A stretch of DNA of 64,000 nucleotides, taken from Bog-756 sp963769765. GTDB lineage: Bacteria > Actinomycetota > Acidimicrobiia > Acidimicrobiales > RAAP-2. Location: NCBI GenBank assembly GCA_963769765.1, contig CAVYNA010000005.1, positions 186,001 to 250,000 on the forward strand, in the 5' to 3' direction. A program made the translations under genes and the position numbers. This document shows, in pieces, positions 25,555 through 33,202 of the stretch (position 1 is the stretch's first letter; each line of letters starts with the position of its first letter). The notes beneath the pieces were generated by a model that was not told where the DNA came from, searched no databases, and was given only the letters and a program-made list of their open reading frames with translations.

Positions 25555-26945
25555 GTCGGCGCCACGGCGTACGCCACCGGGTCGAAGATGGTGCCCGGGT
25601 TGAGGATCCCCTCGGGATCGAACGCGGCCTTGATCCGTCGCATGAGCTCGAGCTTCGCAGGGTCTTCGAGTACGGCGAGCTCGGCCAGCTTGCACGTGCC
25701 GATTCCGTGCTCGCCGGAGATCGCCCCACCCATCGAGACGCCCGTCGCGATGATGTCGTGGACGAGGTGTCGGCGGACCTCGGGGTCGGGCTGGAAGACC
25801 GAGAGGTGGACGTTCCCGTCGCCGGCGTGCCCGCAGCCGACCACGAACGAGGACGTCGATGTCGCGAGCGTCGCGACCTGCTCGAGGTAGGTGGGGATCG
25901 TGGCCCGCGGGACGACCACGTCCACGATGTCGTCCGCACCGGAGGCCTTGGCGGCCCAGAATGCGCCCTCGCGGGCCTTGATGAGATCGGTCCCCGCAGT
26001 GGGCGGGAGGACGTAGACGTCGAGGGCACCGAGCGCTTCGAGGTGCATGGCGAGGGAGGCGGTGTCCTCCTCGAGCCGGTCGGGATGGTGGTCCTCGAGC
26101 ACGATCACCAGGTAGGCAAGTGCACGCGCTCGGACGTCGTCGGGTACGCCGAGCTCGAGACCGGCCGCGGCAGTGATCCCTGCCATCGAGACGACGTCGA
26201 TGTACTCGATGAGGAGTGGGGCCACGCCGCTCGCCACGACCGGCGGCACCGCCGACGCGATTCCCTCGAGGCTGGCGAAGGGCGCGAGCAGGGTCGACTG
26301 GTGCTCCGGCCGGGGTTGGAGCCGAAGGATCACGCGGGTGACGAGTGCGAGGGTCCCTTCGGACCCGATCACCAGCTGGGTGAGGTCGTATCCGCTGGTC
26401 GACTTCACGAACTTGCCACCCGCCGTGATGACCTCGCCGGTGCCGAGGACCGCCTCGATGCCGAGCACGTGGTGCCTGGTGACCCCGTACTTGACCGCCC
26501 GGAGCCCGCCGGCGTTGGTGGCCACGTTGCCGCCCAGGCTCGATGACTGTTCCCCCGGGTAGACCGGGTAGACGAGCCGGTGGGCCGCGAGGGCCTCGTC
26601 GAGCTCAGTGAGGCGGACCCCGGGCTGGACGACGGCCACGTGGTTGTCGACGTCGATCTCGAGGATCCGGTTCATCCGCTCGAACGAGACGACGATGCCG
26701 CCTCCGACGGGAGTGCAGGCACCGGAGAGCCCGGTCCCCGACCCACGGGCCGTCAACGGGACGCGGGCAGCCGCCGCGGCGCGCACGACTGCGGCCACCT
26801 CGTCGGTCGTCGCCGGGAAGACGACGGCGCGCGGCCACACTGCGACCGCGCCGAGCGCCTCGTCGTGGGTCATCTCCTCGTGCACGTCCTCACCGGTCGA
26901 CACGTTGGCCGCACCGACGATCCCGACGAGTTCCTGCTCGATCAT
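25551..26945 (-). CDS. FAD-binding 2-hydroxyacid oxidase/dehydrogenase (GlcD-like)
   Basis: Encodes 464 residues from ATG 26945 (an upstream in-frame ATG in MLRIGGPPM is possible). The PCMH-type FAD domain has RAVVFPATTDEVAAVV, PLTARGSGTGLSGACTPVGG, YPGEQSSSLGGNVATNAGG and KFVKSTSGYDLTQL. The C-terminal FAD-oxidase domain has HAGDGNVHLS, SGEHGIGTCKL and KAAFDPEGILNPG. The family oxidises D-lactate, glycolate or other 2-hydroxy acids to 2-oxo acids. Its stop overlaps the start of the ThDP enzyme gene, suggesting sequential steps: hydroxy acid to oxo acid to decarboxylated or ligated product. Confidence 0.93.
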   Translation of the reverse strand: MIEQELVGIVGAANVSTGEDVHEEMTHDEALGAVAVWPRAVVFPATTDEVAAVVRAAAAARVPLTARGSGTGLSGACTPVGGGIVVSFERMNRILEIDVDNHVAVVQPGVRLTELDEALAAHRLVYPVYPGEQSSSLGGNVATNAGGLRAVKYGVTRHHVLGIEAVLGTGEVITAGGKFVKSTSGYDLTQLVIGSEGTLALVTRVILRLQPRPEHQSTLLAPFASLEGIASAVPPVVASGVAPLLIEYIDVVSMAGITAAAGLELGVPDDVRARALAYLVIVLEDHHPDRLEEDTASLAMHLEALGALDVYVLPPTAGTDLIKAREGAFWAAKASGADDIVDVVVPRATIPTYLEQVATLATSTSSFVVGCGHAGDGNVHLSVFQPDPEVRRHLVHDIIATGVSMGGAISGEHGIGTCKLAELAVLEDPAKLELMRRIKAAFDPEGILNPGTIFDPVAYAVAPT

Positions 26946-27077
26946 CGGCGGACCGCCGATCCGGAGCATTCGTGGAGGTGGTGACGCCGATCCGAGCCCA
27001 TCTGTCCGCACCTCCCTCTCGCCGCCAGCCGCCACGCTACCCGGCGCGTGTGCCTCGGCGACGGCCGGTCCGCGCCC

Positions 27078-27106
27078 TTGACGGTCGCGGGCGACCTGGA
27101 CATACT
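27078..27106 (+). promoter_or_regulatory. Sigma70-type promoter for the membrane-protein pair
   Basis: TTGACG (27078-27083), a 17-base spacer and CATACT (27101-27106) form the best promoter match I found in the window. It lies about 90 bases upstream of the GTG at 27198 and on the correct strand. Confidence 0.6.
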
Positions 27107-27197
27107 TCGCTCTACGACCGGGCGTCGTGCAGCGCTCCGCCGGAGCTTTGATCGAGGACGGGGTGGCGGGCCCGCGGCCCGAGGGGGTGCCACCGAG

Positions 27198-28193
27198 GTG
27201 AGCAGCAGCGTCGTGATCCCCGACCCCGTGGTCATGGCGTCACGGACGTCGGCAATTCCTCAGGCGGTCGGCGTCTGGACCAGACCGGACCTCCGCCGCA
27301 CCTTGCAACTCGTGCTCGCCACGCTCTGGCTGCTCGACGGAGTGCTCCAGCTGCAGGCGTACTTCTTCACGCGTGCGTTCGGTGCCCGATTCATCCCGAT
27401 GGTGGCCCAGGGAAATCCGACGGTCATCGCCGCTCCGATCGACTGGTCCGGACAGCGCATCGCTCACCACGCGGTGGCGGTCAACACGGTCTTCGCGGTC
27501 GTGCAGCTCGCGCTCGCGCTGGGCATCGCCTTCCGGCCGACGCTCAGGTTCGCACTCGGCACCTCGATCGTCTGGTCGCTCGGTGTCTGGTGGGTCGGAG
27601 AAGGGATGGGCGGGGTGCTCGCTGGCGCGGCCGACCCGCTGACCGGGGCCCCGGGCGCGGCCGTCCTCTACGGGCTCGCGGCCGTGGTCCTCTGGCCGGC
27701 CGACCGTTCGGCGACGCCGGCGCCGTTCGTCGCGGCGCGTGCCCTCGGGACCGGCGTGGCGCGAGCCGTCTGGATCGTGTTGTGGGGATCGCTCGCGTAC
27801 TTCGCCGTGCTGGGCGCCAATCGCTCGTCGCAGGGGATCCACGGCCTGATCGCGGGCCTCGCCGCAGGCGAGCCGGGGTGGCTCGCCGGAGTGGACCGGC
27901 ACCTCGCATCGCTCTCCGCCGGGCACGGCACCGCGATTGCGGTGGTTCTCGCGGTCGTGATCGTCGGCATCGCCGTCAGTGTGCTCCTCCCACCCGGCGC
28001 GGGCAACGCGATGCTCGTTGTCGCGGCCGTCGTGTCCCTTGGGTGCTGGATCGCCGGTCAGAACTTCGGCGGGATCCTGACCAACGGGGGGACCGACCTC
28101 AACTCGGGCCCGCTCCTCGTGCTGCTCGCGGCCGCGTACTGGCGGTCGTCGTCCGCGGCGCCGGCCCCCTATCCCCCGGACGGGGTGACCTGA
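27198..28193 (+). CDS. Polytopic membrane protein of unknown function
   Basis: Encodes 331 residues from GTG 27198, with GAGGGGG about ten bases upstream; longer in-frame starts are less likely. After about 30 residues there are roughly eight hydrophobic helices (LQLVLATLWLLDGVLQLQAYF, AVAVNTVFAVVQLALALGIAF, AVLYGLAAVVLWPA, AIAVVLAVVIVGIAVSVLL, LVVAAVVSLGCWIAG). The WLLDGVLQLQ.YFF segment followed by a long loop is shared by a family of actinobacterial membrane proteins that I cannot name. One base separates its stop from the DUF5134 gene, so the two form an operon. Confidence 0.8.
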   Translation: MSSSVVIPDPVVMASRTSAIPQAVGVWTRPDLRRTLQLVLATLWLLDGVLQLQAYFFTRAFGARFIPMVAQGNPTVIAAPIDWSGQRIAHHAVAVNTVFAVVQLALALGIAFRPTLRFALGTSIVWSLGVWWVGEGMGGVLAGAADPLTGAPGAAVLYGLAAVVLWPADRSATPAPFVAARALGTGVARAVWIVLWGSLAYFAVLGANRSSQGIHGLIAGLAAGEPGWLAGVDRHLASLSAGHGTAIAVVLAVVIVGIAVSVLLPPGAGNAMLVVAAVVSLGCWIAGQNFGGILTNGGTDLNSGPLLVLLAAAYWRSSSAAPAPYPPDGVT

Positions 28194-28194
28194 G

Positions 28195-28938
28195 ATGCGG
28201 GGTCCCGACTGGCTCGACGCGACCTTCGCGACGGTCATGGTGGTCGTGGCGCTCGTCTCGTGCGGTCGGCTGGTCGCCCGACGGGCGTGGTCTCGACCCA
28301 CGCACGTCGACGTCGACATCGCGCACGTGCTGATGGGCGTCGCCATGGCCGGGATGCTCACCGCGACACTCGACCCTGTGCCGGACGGCGCCTGGGAGGT
28401 CGTCTTCGCCGCACTCGCGGCCTGGTTCGTGGTCCGGTGCGTGGCATTCGTCGCCGACCGCGGGATCGAAGGGCGTGACGCCGATCACGTGCACCACCTC
28501 TCGCACTACGTGACCCATCTCGTGATGGCCGGCGCGATGCTCTACATGTACGCGGTCGCGGTTCCGGGCGTCGGACCCTCGAGCGGCGCCGGCATGGCGA
28601 TGAACGGAGCCACGGGTGTGGCCGCCGATCTCGTCGCGCTCCCGCTCGTGTTCGTGACCGTGCTGTTCGCCTCCGCCGTGTGGGAAGTGGACGGCATTCA
28701 ACGGTTCGCCGAACCGATCCGGATCGCCGAACCGATCGGGCTCGCCGAGGGGCCCGATCGCAAGGGGCGACCGGGGTCGACACTGGTGGGAGGCGATGTG
28801 CGGGCGGTCACGACCGTGCGAGCCGCCCCTGAGTTGGACGCAGGTCCCGCCGACCGTTGGCTCGCCCCACGGCTCGAGGGGGGCTGCCACGTCGCGATGT
28901 GCATCACGATGGGCTACATGCTCGTCATGCTGCTCTGA
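28195..28938 (+). CDS. DUF5134 domain-containing membrane protein
   Basis: Encodes 247 residues. It has about five hydrophobic helices with a His/Met-rich centre: DADHVHHLSHYVTHLVMAGA then MLYMYAVAVPG, and a C-terminal CHVAMCITMGYMLVMLL. This is the DUF5134 pattern found in actinobacteria, often near copper-handling genes. The spaced His and Met residues in helices suggest metal binding, which is inference. It starts one base after the previous stop. Confidence 0.85.
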   Translation: MRGPDWLDATFATVMVVVALVSCGRLVARRAWSRPTHVDVDIAHVLMGVAMAGMLTATLDPVPDGAWEVVFAALAAWFVVRCVAFVADRGIEGRDADHVHHLSHYVTHLVMAGAMLYMYAVAVPGVGPSSGAGMAMNGATGVAADLVALPLVFVTVLFASAVWEVDGIQRFAEPIRIAEPIGLAEGPDRKGRPGSTLVGGDVRAVTTVRAAPELDAGPADRWLAPRLEGGCHVAMCITMGYMLVMLL

Positions 28939-28986
28939 CGCTGAGGGACCCGACGCCACTCGCGGCGTCCCCGCTCGTCGGTCGGC

Positions 28987-30075
28987 TCAGCTGCCGCCCG
29001 ACGGCATGAAGGAGTAGGTGTAGGGGGTGACGTGGGGCGCGGCGAGGAAGACCCCCTTGCCCTTCACGGTGATCCCGACGAGGACCGCCGAGGAGCCGAC
29101 CTGCACAGTCATCGTCCCCGACGAGGGGAAGGCCAACTGCTTCCCGGCGGGCTGCACGCCGGTCGCCAGGGGGATGGACGAGGTCGAGCTGGTGATCAGC
29201 AGCCAGCAGGGTCCGGTCGTTCCCACGCGGAGTACGAACGACGGGCGGTGGACGGTGTAGGCGGTGCTGTTCGGCGTCGTGATGCCGGCGGCGACCACCG
29301 GTTGGTGGGACGACGCGCCCGGTGTTGATCCGGTGGGCGCGTTCGGTGCCGTGCGAGGGCCGGCCGACACGGTGCCGGGCGGGACCACACGGAGGAGGTG
29401 GGCCTCAGCCAACCACTGTGGCCGTGTCTGGTCGATGCCGAGCCCGACCAGCGCCGCGAGCAGAAAGAGGACGGCCGCCCAGGTGACAACCTTGACGGAG
29501 GTCGGCGCTCGGAGCTGACGTCGGGCCCGGGCCACCGCCCGCTTGGACTGGCGGAGCTCCCGGCGGGGAACGACTGGGAACGTGCCCGTCGGCGGTCCTG
29601 TCGCCACGCCGTAGTCGTAGGCGGCCGACCCACCTGCGGCCGACGTCGATCGCCCTGCGACCTTCGGGACCTTGCCGGTCTGGGTGAATGCGCGGAGGTG
29701 GTCCGGTCCGGTCGAGACGGCCGCGACGACGCTGGTCACGGGTGCCGACGCCCGCCCGGAGGAGGCCTGCACCACGACCGACCAGGCGTCGAGCATCTGA
29801 AGGGCCAGGGCGTCGCCGTCCAGCCCGAGGAACGTGGCGTACCGGCGGAGCGTGGAGATCGCGAGGGCCTGATCGGGCAGGCTCCCGACATCACCGTGTT
29901 CGAGCGCTTCGATCTGGGTGATCGGCCGGCTCAATCGGTCGTGGACGGCGAGCAGGTCGAGCCCTCGGTCCTCTCTCGCCCCACGAAGCTGCCGCCCGAT
30001 CTCCTCGATCGAGGAGATCGCCTGTTCCTGCTCGTCGTCGCGCCGGCGAGTGGTTCCGCCGCGTGGCCGGATCAC
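28987..30075 (-). CDS. RodZ-like helix-turn-helix membrane protein
   Basis: Encodes 362 residues from GTG 30075, with AGGAG seven bases upstream. Residues about 22-90 form an HTH_25/XRE-like domain (IGRQLRGAREDRGLDLLAVH then ALEHGDVGSLPD). A Ser/Ala/basic linker follows, then one membrane helix (VVTWAAVLFLLAALVGLGI, about residue 200). The extracytoplasmic tail ends in a beta-rich DUF4115-like domain (CWLLITSSTSSIPLATGVQP, then GTMTVQVGSSAVLVGITV). This architecture matches RodZ, which links MreB to the cell-wall machinery; in MreB-poor actinobacteria the role is less clear. It is divergent from the pirin gene. Confidence 0.85.
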   Translation of the reverse strand: MIRPRGGTTRRRDDEQEQAISSIEEIGRQLRGAREDRGLDLLAVHDRLSRPITQIEALEHGDVGSLPDQALAISTLRRYATFLGLDGDALALQMLDAWSVVVQASSGRASAPVTSVVAAVSTGPDHLRAFTQTGKVPKVAGRSTSAAGGSAAYDYGVATGPPTGTFPVVPRRELRQSKRAVARARRQLRAPTSVKVVTWAAVLFLLAALVGLGIDQTRPQWLAEAHLLRVVPPGTVSAGPRTAPNAPTGSTPGASSHQPVVAAGITTPNSTAYTVHRPSFVLRVGTTGPCWLLITSSTSSIPLATGVQPAGKQLAFPSSGTMTVQVGSSAVLVGITVKGKGVFLAAPHVTPYTYSFMPSGGS

Positions 30076-30178
30076 CTGATTGCTCCTGTGTCGCTTTTCG
30101 GTTCAAGCGTACTTGCTGACATTGGATTCTCGGCAGACGGGCCTGGTCACCTGAGCGATCGACGCCCGAGGGTGGAAT

Positions 30179-30192
30179 GTTGCGAGTGCAAC
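30179..30192. promoter_or_regulatory. Candidate MarR-type operator upstream of pirin
   Basis: GTTGC-GAGT-GCAAC is a short dyad followed by TAGTG, 72 bases before the pirin start. TTGC...GCAA dyads are typical of MarR-family operators, and pirin-like genes are often under such repressors. No regulator gene lies next to it. Confidence 0.35.
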
Positions 30193-30263
30193 TAGTGTTG
30201 GAGAGGAGTGTGCGCGAGGCGTGCTCCGGACGGAGCGACCACCCGCGAACGAGGAGGATGATC

Positions 30264-31226
30264 ATGCCTGCGGTCACGGTGGAGGACATCACGACACTGC
30301 CGAGCATCAAGGAGCCCGGGCCGGCTTCGACCGTCCGTCCGGTGCTGTCGGTGACGAAGGCCCCGAGTGGATTCGAGGGAGAAGGGTTCCCGGTACGGCG
30401 CGCCTTCGCGGGGGTCGACCTCGCCCGGCTCGACCCGTTCGTCCATATGGACCAGATGGGCGAGATCGAGTACTTGCCGGGCGAGCCGAAAGGCACGCCC
30501 TGGCATCCCCACCGCGGCTTCGAAACGGTCACGTACATGATCGACGGGACTTTCCGGCACCAGGACTCGATCGGGGGCGGCGGCCTGATCACCGACGGCG
30601 ACACCCAGTGGATGACCGCGGGCGGCGGGATCCTGCACATCGAGGCGCCGCCCGAGGAGCTGGTCGCGAGCGGGGGACTCTTCCACGGCGTCCAGCTCTG
30701 GGTGAACCTCCCGGCCGCCGACAAGATGATCGCCCCCCGCTACCAGGACATCGGACGCGGGAGGGTCGCCCTCCTGCGGACGCCCGACGGGGGCGCGCTC
30801 GTTCGACTCATCGCAGGTGAACTGGACGGCCACGAGGGTCCGGGCTCGACCCACTCGCCGATGGCGATGGTGCATGCGACGCTCTCGCCGGGCGCAGAGA
30901 TGCGACTTCCCTGGCGGCCCGAGTTCAACGCACTCGTCTACGTGCTCGCCGGGGACGGCGACGTCGGAGGGGAGCGCCGGCCGGTCCGAGGGGGCCAGCT
31001 GGCCGTCTTCGGCGCGGGCGACGCGTTGACCGTGCGATCGGCGGAACGCCAGGAGGGGCCTGCCGCGTCGCTCGAGTTGCTCCTGCTCGGGGGACGGCCC
31101 ATCGGTGAGCCGGTCTACGCGTACGGCCCCTTCGTCATGAATACCAAGGACGAGGTCGCCCAGGCGTTCGAGGACTACCAGGCGGGCAGGCTCGGGACGG
31201 TCCCCGCCCAGCACTTCGGCTCGTAG
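30264..31226 (+). CDS. Pirin family protein
   Basis: Encodes 320 residues from ATG 30264, six bases after GAGGAGG; the ATG at 30258 directly abuts that site and is less likely. The N-terminal cupin holds DPFVHMDQMGEIEYLPGEPK then HPHRGFETVTYMIDG, with metal-ligand His residues, and WMTAGGGILHIEAP. The C-terminal cupin contains FNALVYVLAGDGDVGG. Pirins bind Fe or other metals; some are quercetin 2,3-dioxygenases and others bind regulators. Function here is undefined. It converges on the monooxygenase gene. Confidence 0.92.
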   Translation: MPAVTVEDITTLPSIKEPGPASTVRPVLSVTKAPSGFEGEGFPVRRAFAGVDLARLDPFVHMDQMGEIEYLPGEPKGTPWHPHRGFETVTYMIDGTFRHQDSIGGGGLITDGDTQWMTAGGGILHIEAPPEELVASGGLFHGVQLWVNLPAADKMIAPRYQDIGRGRVALLRTPDGGALVRLIAGELDGHEGPGSTHSPMAMVHATLSPGAEMRLPWRPEFNALVYVLAGDGDVGGERRPVRGGQLAVFGAGDALTVRSAERQEGPAASLELLLLGGRPIGEPVYAYGPFVMNTKDEVAQAFEDYQAGRLGTVPAQHFGS

Positions 31227-31227
31227 G

Positions 31228-31265
31228 CGGTCAGCGGGCGGCGGGGGCCGGTCAGCGGGCGGCGG
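31228..31265. repeat. 17-bp direct repeat at the convergent gene junction
   Basis: CGGTCAGCGGGCGGCGG occurs at 31228-31244 and 31249-31265. The second copy contains the stop codon of the minus-strand monooxygenase. It looks like a small local duplication of that gene's 3' end. Confidence 0.6.
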
Positions 31266-32892
31266 CCACCGGTGCCTTCGGGGGTTGGCTCCCCTGCTTC
31301 CGATGTCCCGCCGTGGCCGCTTGCCGACCGGCCGCGTCCCGCGTCTGAGCCGGCTCGCGCAGGCCGAGCTCGGACGGGCGCAGGACGAGGGTGTCGAGCC
31401 AGTAGCGCACCGTCCAGGTGGGCCAATTGTTGGTCACGCGACCTGCGGCCGTCTTGTACCAGCTTGTGCAGTTGGCGACCCAGGCGGTCCGGGCGGCCAT
31501 CTGCTGGACGCGCTCGTCGTCGCGGAGATCCGCCTCGGGGGTGACCCCCACCTGCGGCGTCTGTGTGCCGTCCATCGCGTCGGTCTGGAGCGCGAGGGCC
31601 TGGAGCATCAGGTTCACCTGCCGCTCGACCATGAAGAGGATCGAGTTGTGGCCGAGGTTGGTGTTGGGTCCGTACAGCAGATAGCAGTTCGGGAATTCCG
31701 ACGTGGCGGTGCCGAGGTAGGCGTGGGCCCCGTCGGCCCACGCGTCGGAGAGCAGGCGCCCGCCGCGTCCGGCCACGCGGAGATGGGCGAGGAAGTCGGT
31801 CGTCTCGAAACCCGTCCCGAAGATGAGGACGTCCGTTCGGTGTCGGGTCCCGTCCGCGGTGACGACCGCATCCGGCTCGACGTGGTCGATTGGCTCGCCG
31901 ACCACGGCCACGTTCTGCCGGTGCAGGGCCGCGTACCAGTCGTTCGAGATCAGGATCCGCTTGCAGCCGATCGGGTAGTCGGGCACGACGAGGTGGTCAG
32001 GGAGTCGCTCGGAGACCACATCCTTACGGATCCCCTTGGTGAAGAGGCCGGTCAGCATCCGAGACGCCAGGCTCTCGCGACGGAACCACGGCCAGCGCGC
32101 CTCGAGACCCCAGTAGATCGACCAGCGATAGGCGCGTTCGACCACCGGCACCCGGTCGAGGAACCACCGTGCCACCGGACCGTAGCGGCGGTCACGCTTC
32201 GGGGCGACGTAGTTGGGGGTGCGCTCGAAGATCGTGAGGCCCTCGCAGGCTGCGGCCACCGGCGGGACGAACTGGATGGCGCTCGCCCCACTCCCGACGA
32301 CCGCCACCCGTCGGCCGGCGAGGTCGGTGTCGTGGTCCCATCTCGCCGAGTGCCACGTCGGGCCCGCAAAGGTCTCGAGACCGTCGAGGGTCGGCACGTG
32401 CGGTCGGTTGAGCTGACCGCAGGCGAACACGACGACGTCCGCGCGGACGCGCTCGAAGGTCCCTTCGCGGACCAGCTCGACCACCCAGTCGCCGCGTGCC
32501 TCGTCGAGCTCGGCCCGGGTCACCGTCGTGGCGAGGCGGAGGTGGGGACCGAGGTGGAAGCGCTCGACGCACGACTCGGCGTAGGAGAGGATCTCGGGCT
32601 GCTCCGCGAACCGCCGCGTCCAGTCGGTCTTCGACGCGAACGAGAAGGAGTAGAGGTGCGAGGGGACGTCGCAGCCGCTGCCCGGGTACGTGTTGTCCCG
32701 CCAGGTCCCTCCCACCCCATCGTTCTGCTCGACGATCGTGAAGCTGCGCAGACCGGCACGCACGAGCTGGATGCCCATCGCGAGCCCCGAGAGCCCGCCG
32801 CCCACGATCAGGACGGTCGGCACCGGCCGACCTTCGACGTGGGCCCGGCGCACCGCGGCCCGGAGGCGCCTCTCCCCGATCTCCAGCGCCAT
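31252..32892 (-). CDS. Flavin-containing / Baeyer-Villiger-type monooxygenase
   Basis: Encodes 546 residues from ATG 32892. The FAD-binding Rossmann motif is VLIVGGGLSGLAMG (about residue 27) and the NADPH motif is VAVVGSGASAIQF (about residue 187). Between them FAGPTWHSARWDHD matches the Baeyer-Villiger fingerprint F.G...H...W(P/D). GGTWRDNTYPGSGCDVPSHLY and FGTGFETTDF are further family hallmarks. It probably inserts oxygen into ketones or oxidises heteroatoms using NADPH and O2. It is divergent from an amino-acid permease; a 7-bp dyad lies 14 bases before its start. Substrate unknown. Confidence 0.92.
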   Translation of the reverse strand: MALEIGERRLRAAVRRAHVEGRPVPTVLIVGGGLSGLAMGIQLVRAGLRSFTIVEQNDGVGGTWRDNTYPGSGCDVPSHLYSFSFASKTDWTRRFAEQPEILSYAESCVERFHLGPHLRLATTVTRAELDEARGDWVVELVREGTFERVRADVVVFACGQLNRPHVPTLDGLETFAGPTWHSARWDHDTDLAGRRVAVVGSGASAIQFVPPVAAACEGLTIFERTPNYVAPKRDRRYGPVARWFLDRVPVVERAYRWSIYWGLEARWPWFRRESLASRMLTGLFTKGIRKDVVSERLPDHLVVPDYPIGCKRILISNDWYAALHRQNVAVVGEPIDHVEPDAVVTADGTRHRTDVLIFGTGFETTDFLAHLRVAGRGGRLLSDAWADGAHAYLGTATSEFPNCYLLYGPNTNLGHNSILFMVERQVNLMLQALALQTDAMDGTQTPQVGVTPEADLRDDERVQQMAARTAWVANCTSWYKTAAGRVTNNWPTWTVRYWLDTLVLRPSELGLREPAQTRDAAGRQAATAGHRKQGSQPPKAPVAAAR

Positions 32893-32905
32893 GTCCCCCC
32901 TCGCC

Positions 32906-32927
32906 CACGGTGTCGTTCCGCACCGTG
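32906..32927. promoter_or_regulatory. Candidate operator dyad before the monooxygenase
   Basis: CACGGTG (32906-32912) and its complement CACCGTG (32921-32927) are separated by eight bases. The related direct elements GTGTCGTTCC and GTGTCGTACC overlap it. The size and spacing suit a TetR-type dimer, and it sits immediately 5' of the monooxygenase start, where binding would block initiation. Confidence 0.4.
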
Positions 32928-32956
32928 TCGTACCGGTCGCGGCGGGGACCGACGTT

Positions 32957-32996
32957 ACCGGCACGGACGACGAGCTGTCGACGGTCGTCGGTGCCG
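32957..32996. repeat. 14-bp imperfect inverted repeat
   Basis: Arms at 32957-32970 and 32983-32996 (CCGGCACGGACGAC with one mismatch) flank a 12-base loop. It lies 5' to both divergent genes. It could be a leader hairpin of the monooxygenase transcript or a second regulator site. Confidence 0.4.
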
Positions 32997-33202
32997 GTCG
33001 TGACGTCGCGGACCACAGGTCTGCGGGAGTCCGACGGCAGCCTCCGGAGTGCAAGTTCGCAGGTCGCGAAACACTCGACACGTCGCATGCCAGGTGTTAC
33101 GTTCCGAAACTGTCACGAGTCCTTTACGGGGCTGACACGAGGGGTTCGCGACCTGCGATCCGATCCCACGGCTCGCGTGCAACGACCAGAAAGGGGACGC
33201 CA

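Larger units (their letters stand above)
32893..33202. promoter_or_regulatory. Divergent promoter region between monooxygenase and permease
   Basis: These 310 bases contain no supported gene. They hold two dyads (32906-32927 and 32957-32996) and, from about 33050, the permease leader. No clear -10/-35 pair is visible on either strand. Confidence 0.5.

Noticed and set aside
33091..33110. Shared TGTTACGTT element before the permease and before the GH4 gene (45475)
   Set aside because: Nine matching bases between two unrelated promoters can occur by chance, and the flanks differ.
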